Source: Tuberibacillus calidus DSM 17572 (GTDB taxonomy: Bacteria > Bacillota > Bacilli > Bacillales > Sporolactobacillaceae). From it: 48,424 nucleotides of DNA. Below the pieces are notes generated by a model, which did no database searches, was not told the origin of the DNA, and worked only from the letters and a program-made list of their open reading frames with translations. The stretch covers positions 32,583 to 81,006 of the forward strand of contig NZ_KE387196.1 of the NCBI RefSeq assembly GCF_000430685.1, given 5' to 3'. Shown in pieces: positions 7,786 to 14,711 of this stretch. Numbering within the stretch: position 1 is the stretch's first letter; each line of letters opens with the position of its first letter. The translations under genes and the position numbers were made by a program.

Positions 7786-8274
7786 ATGAAAATGGGGAAT
7801 TTTTATTTCATTAATGATGATTATTTTATCGATTTTCCGGACAATAAACTGATGGCAAATAGAGAAACAAGTTCAGGAACAGTCCATGATCGCCCCTGTT
7901 TTTATGCAATATATGAAGAAAAAACATCCATCTATTGGCTTATTCCCATATCATCGCAAATTGAAAAATTTAAATCCATATATCAGAAAAAAATTCAACG
8001 TTACGGTATATGTGACACAATTGTTTTCGGAAAAGTTCTAGGACACGAGAAAGCATTTTTGATTCAGAATATGTGCCCTATCATTCCCCGTTATATAAAA
8101 AACGAATATATTGATTCTAAGTCAGGCTTACCTGTTAAAATTGAAGGTGTTTTTGAAAGGAAAATTGTTAAAAAGGCGAAAAAAGTTCTTGCGCTTCAGC
8201 GAAAAGGAGTAAAATTAATTTTCCCAGATGTTCTGAAAATAGAACAAGAACTCATCAAATTAATCACTGTGTAA
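7786..8274 (+). CDS. cptN: Type III toxin-antitoxin toxin, CptN-like endoribonuclease
   Basis: A 162-aa protein starting at ATG 7786, just after the terminator; the upstream part of the open frame is antitoxin RNA and should not be translated. The sequence (NFYFINDDYF, HDRPCFYA, YWLIPISSQ, KAFLIQNMCPI, KKAKKVLALQRKG) fits the ToxN/CptN endoribonuclease fold as I remember CptIN toxins. Such toxins cut RNA when released from their RNA antitoxin, often aborting phage infection. A weak AAGGGG lies 12 nt upstream of the start, agreeing with low expression. The repeat-terminator-toxin order is stronger evidence than the protein match. Low GC sets it apart from the core genes. Confidence 0.85.
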   Translation: MKMGNFYFINDDYFIDFPDNKLMANRETSSGTVHDRPCFYAIYEEKTSIYWLIPISSQIEKFKSIYQKKIQRYGICDTIVFGKVLGHEKAFLIQNMCPIIPRYIKNEYIDSKSGLPVKIEGVFERKIVKKAKKVLALQRKGVKLIFPDVLKIEQELIKLITV

Positions 8275-8583
8275 TTTCGGTTAAGGATTACTGAGTATAT
8301 TTACCCCGAGTATTCATTGAATTTCGTTGTTTCTAATAAATGAAATTCTATCGCAATAATTTAGAAATCGGCATTATTTCTAGATTTAACATTCTTATTT
8401 TTATCATTGAATTCATACTGAAAATTTCTTAAGACTTTAGCTTCTATAGCGTACTTTACTTTACGTGGATGATCAGAGGAAGTTTCAGCAAGAATGTTGC
8501 AGTGGAACGATATCATGGTAGAAGTTAAACTATGTTCTCAAACGTATTAGGTGTGTCCTTGAATAACTCATAACAGAGGACTT
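8275..8583. other. Intergenic stretch, no gene recognised
   Basis: About 310 bp between the convergent toxin gene and the MBL-fold gene. No good hairpin terminator and no recognisable ORF; the sequence may contain decayed coding remnants. Confidence 0.4.
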
Positions 8584-9411
8584 TTAAATAATAAAAAATT
8601 TACTTCCTGTTCCATTTGTTTCAATGATTGTGTTAGAGTCTTTTAATAAACTATTTGCAGTTGTAATATGGCTTTGAAATGGGTGACCATATCGATTACG
8701 TTTGTGATAAGAAATAATGATATCACTGAAATTAACCGTTTCCCAATCATCTTTCTTAAATTTCCCGGCATAGCCTCCATGATGTGGCAAGATAAAAATA
8801 TATGGTTTGTTTTTATTGCTGTGATTTACAACATACGAATAAAGCTTTTCATATTTTTGATCACCGGTAAATAAGACATTATTATTTTCGGTTTCAAAAT
8901 GCATTACAATACTATTTAGGTTTTTGGATGGTGTTTTGGTTGAACGATAAATTTTTAAACGTCCTAAGCAATATTGTTCTAGATTAAGCTCTATTTCTTT
9001 ATTATGGCGGTTCCTTTTATTGGTAAATTCAATAGGATAAAAGGGAATTCCTGCACTGCTCAATATATTTATGACACGATTCACTGTTGCTGTTTTATGC
9101 TCATTTGATGGTGCGAAGAAGGCCCTTATTTGTTCGAGTTGCTGTGTACCCTCCAATTGTAAAATTGAATGATAATGATCAATATCCCAGTGACTAAGAA
9201 ATATATATATTTCATCATCTGGTTCAATATTAACATTGTTAATTATTTGCTGAACTCTTAAATTCCCCCACCCCATTTGAGCACCAATATCAAAAAAGAT
9301 TCTTGTATCTCCAAATTGGATTTCATTCCAATTTCCATGTCCCACATCATGTACAGTAATACGAAATGGTCCAGAATAATTATTTATTCTGTGTATAAGG
9401 TTGTCTAACAT
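8584..9411 (-). CDS. Metallo-beta-lactamase-fold hydrolase
   Basis: A 275-aa MBL-fold protein resembling the ComEC/Rec2-type hydrolase domain. The metal-binding residues are visible: H74-x-D76-x-D78-H79 (SHWDIDHYH), D184 (FTGDQ), H210/H211 (LPHHGG) and H243 (YGHP). There is no signal peptide or membrane segment, so it is cytoplasmic. The ATG overlaps the stop of the upstream 119-aa gene in TAATG, indicating translational coupling and equal amounts. The substrate is unknown; nucleic acid or a phosphodiester nucleotide is possible by family. Its place beside a toxin-antitoxin and CRISPR genes suggests defence, but this is inference. Confidence 0.8.
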   Translation of the reverse strand: MLDNLIHRINNYSGPFRITVHDVGHGNWNEIQFGDTRIFFDIGAQMGWGNLRVQQIINNVNIEPDDEIYIFLSHWDIDHYHSILQLEGTQQLEQIRAFFAPSNEHKTATVNRVINILSSAGIPFYPIEFTNKRNRHNKEIELNLEQYCLGRLKIYRSTKTPSKNLNSIVMHFETENNNVLFTGDQKYEKLYSYVVNHSNKNKPYIFILPHHGGYAGKFKKDDWETVNFSDIIISYHKRNRYGHPFQSHITTANSLLKDSNTIIETNGTGSKFFII

Positions 9412-9770
9412 TATCTTTTGTCCCCCAGATCAACTTTATATTGGATAAAATCCCATTCACTTTCACCTTTGTAAAATCCATAGAGTCTAATGATTAGAGA
9501 AGGTCCATCCGGCCAATCTCTGCCTCTAAAACTTTCTTCACTTTGAAACATGAACTCATTCCAAAAATAGTCTGGTAAGTCGTACCAAAAACCTTCACGA
9601 GGTCCTCTATACTTCACTCTTTTTAATCCTTTTAATACGATTAAACTTCGAGGATCATTTTTATCCCACTCTTCATCCAATTTCAAGTTCCAGAGCTTCT
9701 CCAAATCTTTTAAATCATGTACATCAAATATAGCTAAGTCCTCATGTTTGGCTTCACAATAAAAAAGCAT
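9411..9770 (-). CDS. Unknown 119-aa protein coupled to the MBL-fold protein
   Basis: An acidic, tryptophan-rich soluble protein that I do not recognise. It has no signal peptide or membrane segment. It begins MLFYCEAKHEDLAIFD and has a good ribosome site (GAGGTG, 6 nt). Its stop overlaps the start of the MBL-fold gene by one base (TAATG), so the two products probably act together as a two-gene unit, for instance as regulator or specificity partner of the hydrolase. It follows the flagellin terminator, so it should have its own promoter. Confidence 0.65.
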   Translation of the reverse strand: MLFYCEAKHEDLAIFDVHDLKDLEKLWNLKLDEEWDKNDPRSLIVLKGLKRVKYRGPREGFWYDLPDYFWNEFMFQSEESFRGRDWPDGPSLIIRLYGFYKGESEWDFIQYKVDLGDKR

Positions 9771-9789
9771 GTATTACACCTCACAAAGC

Positions 9790-9822
9790 AAAAGAAAAGG
9801 ACTCTCGTAAGATTAAGAGTCC
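9790..9822 (-). terminator. Flagellin gene terminator
   Basis: On the minus strand GGACTCT/AGAGTCC (arms 9816-9822 and 9799-9805) followed by TTTTCTTTT. It lies just after the last flagellin exon and separates it from the downstream two-gene unit. Confidence 0.85.
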
Positions 9823-9845
9823 CTTTCTCAAAAATCACTTGATTA

Positions 9846-9893
9846 TTAACGCAAGAGTTGAAGAACGCCTTGCGGCAATTGATTGGCTTGCTT
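9846..9893 (-). CDS. hag: Flagellin, exon 3 (alternative C-terminus)
   Basis: After removal of intron 2 this 48-nt exon adds [15 protein letters not shown] and a stop. The sequence is a good flagellin C-terminus, but it repeats the preceding QANSLPQGV of exon 2, so the spliced protein would be 577 aa with an extended last helix. GC content is higher than in exon 2, suggesting this is the resident gene's original end and that the interior was exchanged. The boundary at 9893 is set by the terminal G of intron 2 after the P9 hairpin and keeps the frame. Confidence 0.6.
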   Translation of the reverse strand, partial: KQANQLPQGVLQLLR

Positions 9894-10231
9894 CGCCACC
9901 GATTCTTTCGAGATCGGAACAGACTATATCTTCACCCATATGACAATGGGGCCGGGCACTTCGAGCGTTTTTTTCCGCCCTACGGATTTCATCACCATAG
10001 CTATCAGCTTTAGGTGGTTTATCCTAGTCGTTGGACCTTCTCCAGACTTTCATCACAGGAGCTTGGCTGCTGATTGTCCAATCCCTTTATTTTTCAAGCG
10101 GTTACGTCTGCCGTTTCCGGCTCCGTTGTCGCATAAAGGGCTCTAAGGATTTTCCAGCAATTCACCCGGTCATGATCCGGCCGGTTACCCCGCCGGACGC
10201 CCTGCAAATAATCCTACTTAAGAAGTTGCAA
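9894..10231 (-). ncRNA. Group I self-splicing intron 2 in flagellin gene
   Basis: A 338-nt intron without an ORF. Core elements match intron 1: the P/Q pair (AATTGCTGG with CAGCAGCC) and the R/S pair that forms P7, here GACTA/TAGTC (near AACGACTAGG and AAGATATAGTC). The 5' splice site is placed after GGAGTT, where exon and intron GGAGTTTTGCAA pair with the guide TTTGCAGGG, giving the usual U-G pair. The last base is G after a P9 hairpin (CCGAT/ATCGG). The first 18 intron bases read LQLLK-stop, so unspliced RNA also encodes a complete flagellin. GC content is higher than intron 1. Confidence 0.8.
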
Positions 10232-10327
10232 AACTCCTTGTGGAAGACTATTTGCTTGAGCCAACATTGCTTGTGCTGCTTGGTTAAGGATATTGTTCTT
10301 AGTGAACTCTGCCATTTCTTTGGCCAT
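10232..10327 (-). CDS. hag: Flagellin, exon 2
   Basis: This 96-nt exon encodes 32 residues, [16 protein letters not shown] through NSLPQGV, the conserved C-terminal D0 helix of flagellin. Joined to exon 1 it restores the family motif RIRDVD-MAKEM exactly. Read on without splicing of intron 2 it ends VLQLLK-stop, a normal flagellin end (total 567 aa). The 5' boundary is the base after the terminal G of intron 1. Confidence 0.85.
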
Positions 10328-10695
10328 CGTGCCACAATCACTTTCATGATTGACAAGACCATATCTTCACCCTCAGCTTAACCTGTTAGGGGTCGGGCAC
10401 TTCGGATCGGAAAGCTTCAGAGTTTAAGCTTTTTTCACCTACGGATTTCATCGCCATGGCTATCTGCTTTAGGCGGTATATCCTGGTCGTTGAACCTTCT
10501 CCAGACTTTCGTCACAGGAGCTTGGCTGCTGATTGCCCAATCCTTTCATTTTTCCAAACGCTCGCACTTGCCGTTTCCGGCTATGCTGTCGTATGAAAGG
10601 CTCTAAGGGTTTTCCAGCAATTCACCCGATCATAATCTCTGACCGTTACCAGTCAGGACGACTGTGCTTGTCACCGCTTAGGCGGCTAAAGCATA
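10328..10695 (-). ncRNA. Group I self-splicing intron 1 in flagellin gene
   Basis: A 368-nt ORF-less intron. P1 forms between GATTATGCTT across the 5' splice site and the guide AAGCACAGTC, with a U-G pair exactly after GAT and one mismatch. The conserved P (AATTGCTGGAAA), Q (AATCAGCAGCC), R (TTCAACGACCAGG) and S (AAGATATGGTC) are in order. P7 is GACCA/TGGTC, a compensatory change against intron 2. It ends with a P9 hairpin (CAATCA/TGATTG) and terminal G. Group I introns in flagellin genes of thermophilic bacilli are known. Splicing is needed to make a full flagellin from this gene. Confidence 0.9.
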
Positions 10696-12285
10696 ATCAA
10701 CGTCACGAATACGAGATTCCGCAGCGGTTAAGTTCTGTGAAGCTGTACCCAAGTTGTTGATCGTGTGTTCCAGACGGTTTTGAACAGCACCAAGTTTTGC
10801 ACGTTCACTTGATACCTTTTCAATAGCACTATCAAGTACATCAATAGCTGCTGAAGCACGATCTTTAGTAGAGATATTTAAAGCTGCTTCAGTTTTAATG
10901 TCATTTGTGCCATTTGTTACACTATTAGATGATGTAAACCCTTGTTGACCTGCGTTACCTGTGATGCCAAGAGCAGCAGCACGCATGTCATCAATTGTCA
11001 ATGACATTGATTGACCAGTATTTGCACCAATTTGGAAGCTTGTAGAAAATCCAGAGCCTTGTGCACCTGGTCCTACAACTTGTTGAACATTTTTTACAGT
11101 TTCAGAGCCAGAAAAGCCTAACTGTCCTACTAGTGGTGTATTTGCTCCATCAGCAATTACTATATCTTTACCAGTTTCAGATATAAATTGAACTTTGTTA
11201 TCTGCAGATAGTGATGCAGTTACTTTATCACTTAATCCTGCATCTTGTAATGCAGCATTTAAATCTTTAACTAAATCTTCCATAGCTGCTTGAGCTACAT
11301 TTGGATCAGCATTTTTTGTATCGTATGTCTTAGCATTTTTTAATGTTACTGTAACTGCGCTCTCAGAGCCAACTTGTACAGTAAAAGTAGAATTAGCTGC
11401 AATTGTTGGGTTAGACTCTACTGAATCAAGTCCTTTACTTGCTTCAATACCATGACGTTCCATGGTTGTTGGTGTGCCATGAACTTCGCCTACTGCATTT
11501 AATGTTTCAGCATTTGCATAACCTAACATTTTCGCTGCGCTGTCGTCATTTACTGAAAGTTGGATTGAGCTGGTTGCCCCTTCAGACTTAGCAGTAAATT
11601 TAACTGCCCCACCATCATTTTCAATCTTAACAACATCTGATAATTTTACTCCACCAGCAGTGACATTATTAAGTTCATTTATAAAATTATCAATATTTTT
11701 CTCATTCTTAGTCCAAGATTGATTTAATACATTAGATATATCAAATGTGGTACCGTCTACTTTAATAGTGCCAGTTGCCTTAGTAATATCAGCAGCTTCC
11801 CAATGAGTTCCACCATTTACAACAGCACTTGTTGCAGCTGTAATTTTAGCACCATCAGTTGACCCAATCCCACCATTTAATAACTTCTGAGTATTGAATT
11901 CAGTAGTATTACCGATACGGTTAATTTCTGAAGTCAATTGATTCAACTCGTCTTGAAGAGCTTGACGATCTGAATCAGTGGTTGTACCGTTAGAAGCCTG
12001 AACAGCTAATTCACGCATACGTTGTAGAATGCTGTGAGTTTCGTTCAAAGCGCCTTCAGCGGTTTGGATCAAGCTGATGCCATCTTGGGCGTTCTTTTGC
12101 GCCATGTCGAGGCCGCGAATTTGGCCGCGCATTTTTTCGGAAATGGCAAGGCCTGCAGCGTCATCGGCAGCGCTGTTAATGCGGAGACCGGATGACAGTT
12201 TTTCCAATGCTTTTTGCGTGTTGGTGGCGTTGACGCTGAGTTGGCGGATCGTGTTCAACGCCGCAATGTTGTGGTTGATAATCAT
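10696..12285 (-). CDS. hag: Flagellin, exon 1 (N-terminal and variable domains)
   Basis: Structural protein of the flagellar filament; 530 residues in this exon. The start ATG at 12285 follows AAGGAGG; upstream in-frame codons belong to the leader. The N-terminus (MIINHNIAALN) and the helix before the intron (LTAAESRIRDVD) are classic flagellin ends; about 400 residues between are the surface-exposed variable domain. Without splicing the frame stops at 10678 after only five foreign residues, losing the C-terminal D0 helix. The first ~90 codons are GC-rich like neighbouring genes while the rest is AT-rich, suggesting a recombinant gene. A SigD promoter and CsrA site control it; it follows csrA. 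Confidence 0.95.
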
Positions 12286-12317
12286 TGCTTTTTTCCTCCT
12301 TGAACATAAATTGATTC

Positions 12318-12331
12318 CCACATCCATGTGG
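12318..12331 (-). promoter_or_regulatory. CsrA-binding hairpin in the flagellin leader
   Basis: On the minus strand the leader contains CCACATGGATGTGG, a hairpin presenting GGA in its loop and close to the CsrA consensus ACAnGGAnGU. A second GGA lies in the ribosome site AAGGAGG. In Bacillus CsrA binds two such sites in the hag leader and blocks translation, relieved by FliW. A further long hairpin (about 12334-12367) precedes it. Confidence 0.75.
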
Positions 12332-12380
12332 TGCGTTTTCCGGAGCCGGCCGGTCATCCGGAAAACCGGTTACACCATTT

Positions 12381-12406
12381 ATATCGGCTTATTTTTTTTG
12401 TGTTTA
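12381..12406 (-). promoter_or_regulatory. SigD promoter of flagellin gene
   Basis: TAAA (12403-12406) and GCCGATAT (12381-12388) separated by 14 nt match the SigD (sigma-28) consensus completely. It lies about 95 nt before the flagellin ATG and past the csrA terminator. Confidence 0.9.
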
Positions 12407-12418
12407 ATAGTTTTTTAC

Positions 12419-12446
12419 AAAAAAATAGGGTCTAATCACCCTATTT
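12419..12446 (-). terminator. csrA terminator
   Basis: AAATAGGGT/ACCCTATTT stem with a seven-base T-run on the minus strand. It overlaps the last codons of csrA and separates the operon from the flagellin promoter. Confidence 0.85.
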
Positions 12447-12671
12447 TTTGAAATCTTTCAGTTGGTCGAGTGCCGCGAAAGATATCGGTTGCTGAGCGGC
12501 ATCACTATTGGCTTTTTGGATAGCTAGGTAAACTTCTTTCCGGTGGATGTCGACATCTCTTGGCGCTTTGATGCCGATTTTGACTTGCTCGCCATCAATG
12601 GAGAGGATTTCGATCTCGATGTTATCACCGATGATGAGGGATTCATTTTTCTTGCGCGTGAGAACGAGCAT
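12441..12671 (-). CDS. csrA: Carbon storage regulator CsrA, translational repressor of flagellin
   Basis: A 76-aa RNA-binding protein with the canonical start [16 protein letters not shown] and the core [20 protein letters not shown]. It binds GGA motifs in the hag leader and represses flagellin translation. The gene overlaps the 3' end of fliW, whose product binds CsrA and relieves repression. The CsrA-type sites in the hag leader a few hundred bases away complete the known FliW-CsrA-Hag switch. Confidence 0.95.
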   Translation of the reverse strand: MLVLTRKKNESLIIGDNIEIEILSIDGEQVKIGIKAPRDVDIHRKEVYLAIQKANSDAAQQPISFAALDQLKDFKK

Positions 12672-13119
12672 GTGGAATCCCTCCTTTTTCGTCCGTTTTT
12701 CCGAATAACGGTTCCGTCACCGTATAAATGGTTTTCTCCAAAACGACTTGTTTGCCAAGCTGCTTGGCGTGATTGACGAGCACCGGGGCAGCCAAATTGG
12801 CGGTCGATGCTTGAAACGGTTCTTTTATGGTCAAAATGACATAGACCGTCGCGTCGCTGGCCGATGCAAACGCCAATTGCTCAACCGTTTGTTCATTGAT
12901 GTCAATGCTGTAATCCGGAAAAAAGAGAAACGGGGACGTCGTGATGAAGGCTAGACCTGGGGTCATGACTGATTGCATGACCGTAAACGGGGAATCTTCC
13001 GTCAACGGAAGAAAAATAAAGGCCTTTTCTTCGGGGAAACCGGGAATGCCATGCGAAAAACGAATCACATCGCTTTCCGTTATGTCCATTTTTCCAAAAT
13101 ATTTGGTGGCGATCTTCAT
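12643..13119 (-). CDS. fliW: Flagellar assembly factor FliW
   Basis: A 158-aa protein that binds CsrA allosterically and is itself titrated by flagellin, coupling flagellin synthesis to secretion. The sequence has the family hallmarks [18 protein letters not shown] and [18 protein letters not shown] chose ATG 13119 because GGAGTG lies six bases upstream; an in-frame GTG at 13128 is inside that ribosome site. It overlaps csrA by 29 nt, indicating coupled translation. Confidence 0.93.
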   Translation of the reverse strand: MKIATKYFGKMDITESDVIRFSHGIPGFPEEKAFIFLPLTEDSPFTVMQSVMTPGLAFITTSPFLFFPDYSIDINEQTVEQLAFASASDATVYVILTIKEPFQASTANLAAPVLVNHAKQLGKQVVLEKTIYTVTEPLFGKTDEKGGIPHARSHAQEK

Positions 13120-13138
13120 GGTGGTCACTCCGTTTCGG

Positions 13139-13711
13139 TTAAACTCGCCGATCGACTTGGCCGCCGACGACTTGTATTGTCAAAGAAGGATATTGTTCCA
13201 TATAGATATTGACCTTGCCCGGATGGTAAGTCATCTCGGGGGCGTGCGTCGTGGATTGAATGATCGGCGCATGCGTCTGCCAAAGGATATTCAAAAGCGC
13301 GGGATCAGCGCTGATTTTCACGGCCAGAAACGGCGGCGTGTGGCCGGTGTCAAAGCTCATTGTGATGAGGCTGTCACGCTTCGCCTGTTCAGCGATCGGA
13401 TTGCCGCCTGCTTCAATCGCCATCAGCTCATTGCCTTCATCGACGCGCCGGGCAATGCCGTCGATCACCGCTTGCCTGCCGGCTTCAGCGGCTTCGCGAA
13501 TGCGGACAAACGCCGATTTTAAATTCAGGTTATTCCAAGCTTCCTTCTGGTCAATATGAATTTGTGCCGGTGTTCGTTCAATCTGCATCTCAGCTTTCGG
13601 CTGCTCGATGGACAAATCGGCTTTGGCAGTTTGTATCTCTAATTGCGCGTTTCGGGTGGACAGACCGATCCGGCCGAACACCGAATGCATCTCCAAGTGT
13701 GGCATCTGCAT
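13139..13711 (-). CDS. yviE: YviE-like flagellar operon protein (DUF6470)
   Basis: A 190-aa protein of the YviE family, which stands between flgL and fliW in Bacillus as it does here. It shows the family's repeated I-x-Q and E-I-x-T patterns (LEIQTAKADLSIEQP, HIDQKEAWNNL). The biochemical role is unknown. There is no signal peptide. It ends 19 nt before fliW and begins after the flgL terminator, so it may have its own promoter. Confidence 0.85.
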   Translation of the reverse strand: MQMPHLEMHSVFGRIGLSTRNAQLEIQTAKADLSIEQPKAEMQIERTPAQIHIDQKEAWNNLNLKSAFVRIREAAEAGRQAVIDGIARRVDEGNELMAIEAGGNPIAEQAKRDSLITMSFDTGHTPPFLAVKISADPALLNILWQTHAPIIQSTTHAPEMTYHPGKVNIYMEQYPSLTIQVVGGQVDRRV

Positions 13712-13773
13712 GAGGCACTCCCCCCTTTTACTTATAACCTTCGCGTAAGAACATCCTAGTTTCTTAACATAAG

Positions 13774-13806
13774 GAAAAAGCGGTCCACCCGAGAGACCGC
13801 TTTTTT
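13774..13806 (-). terminator. flgL terminator (bidirectional)
   Basis: AAAAGCGGTC/GACCGCTTTT stem with T-runs on both strands, immediately after flgL. It divides flgM-N-K-L from yviE-fliW-csrA. Confidence 0.85.
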
Positions 13807-14695
13807 AACTTAAAAAGTCAACGAGTGTCGGTTGAATGATTTTCGAGCCGACGGCAAGCGCCGCGCGCTGCACGCTGAGTTGCGTCTGGTAGTCAACGAG
13901 GACTTGTTCAAATTGGGCGTCTTCGTTATTCGCCATCATCGTTTCGGCGATTTGCTTTTGCGCACCGATGCGGTTGTCGATCATGTCGACGCGGTTCATG
14001 CGGGCACCGAGTTCCGCCCGGGCGCCGACGACCTCATCAATATGCTGATCGATTTTATCTAAGAACGATCCAATTTGCTTCCCGTCGGATGGCGTCGTGG
14101 TCAATGCTGATTCCAAATCCTGAATGTCGGCGAATAGCGATGGCGGGAAAGCATCATTCGGGTTGACATTGACTGGGATTTTAATGCCATTGTTCACTTC
14201 AATCTGTACCGCATTCGCGTTATATGCGGTCGTCACATTGCCCGAGGCATCGATGGCAACCGGAGGAGTGGATGTGTTCGTGCCGTTAAAAATGTATTTG
14301 CCGGCTACTTTTGTATTGACGATGTTTACGAGCTGTTCTTTTAACTGACTGACTTCCTTTTGGATGTCTTTTCTTTGATCGTCCGTATACGTGTCATTGC
14401 TCGCTTCGACGGTCAGCTCGCGAATGCGTTGCAGGACGCTGTTGGCTTGATCTAGCGCCGATTCGGAGTTATCCGTCCAGTTATGCACTTCATCCATGTT
14501 GCGGCTGTATTGATTGATTTGGGCCACTTCGGTTCGGTAGGCGATGCCTAGCGAGGCAATGACCGGGTCTTGCGATGGTTTCGTAATCTTTTTTCCCGTG
14601 ACAAGTTGTTGTTGTAAATCATAAAGTCGGCTGTTGGTATTGTTCAGTTGCCTTAGTAGATCTCTTGATATCATGCCTTGCGTCACCCGCATCAT
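13805..14695 (-). CDS. flgL: Flagellar hook-filament junction protein FlgL (HAP3)
   Basis: A 296-aa junction protein with flagellin-like ends: the N-terminus has MISRDLLRQLNNTNSRLYDLQQQL (given here in part: RVTQGMISRDLL) and the C-terminus a matching helix ending in IIQPTLVDFL. It joins the hook to the filament with FlgK. AAGGAG precedes the ATG at a good distance. It follows flgK by 16 nt. Confidence 0.94.
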   Translation of the reverse strand: MMRVTQGMISRDLLRQLNNTNSRLYDLQQQLVTGKKITKPSQDPVIASLGIAYRTEVAQINQYSRNMDEVHNWTDNSESALDQANSVLQRIRELTVEASNDTYTDDQRKDIQKEVSQLKEQLVNIVNTKVAGKYIFNGTNTSTPPVAIDASGNVTTAYNANAVQIEVNNGIKIPVNVNPNDAFPPSLFADIQDLESALTTTPSDGKQIGSFLDKIDQHIDEVVGARAELGARMNRVDMIDNRIGAQKQIAETMMANNEDAQFEQVLVDYQTQLSVQRAALAVGSKIIQPTLVDFLS

Positions 14696-14711
14696 GACTC
14701 ACTCCTTTCTC

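Noticed and set aside
10162-10362. 66-codon open frame on the minus strand within intron 1 end, exon 2 and intron 2
   Set aside because: It is out of the flagellin frame and without a ribosome site; the flagellin reading has clear homology.
13832-14062. Plus-strand open frames opposite the flagellar and polysaccharide genes
   Set aside because: They are shadows of well-supported genes, without ribosome sites or recognisable products.
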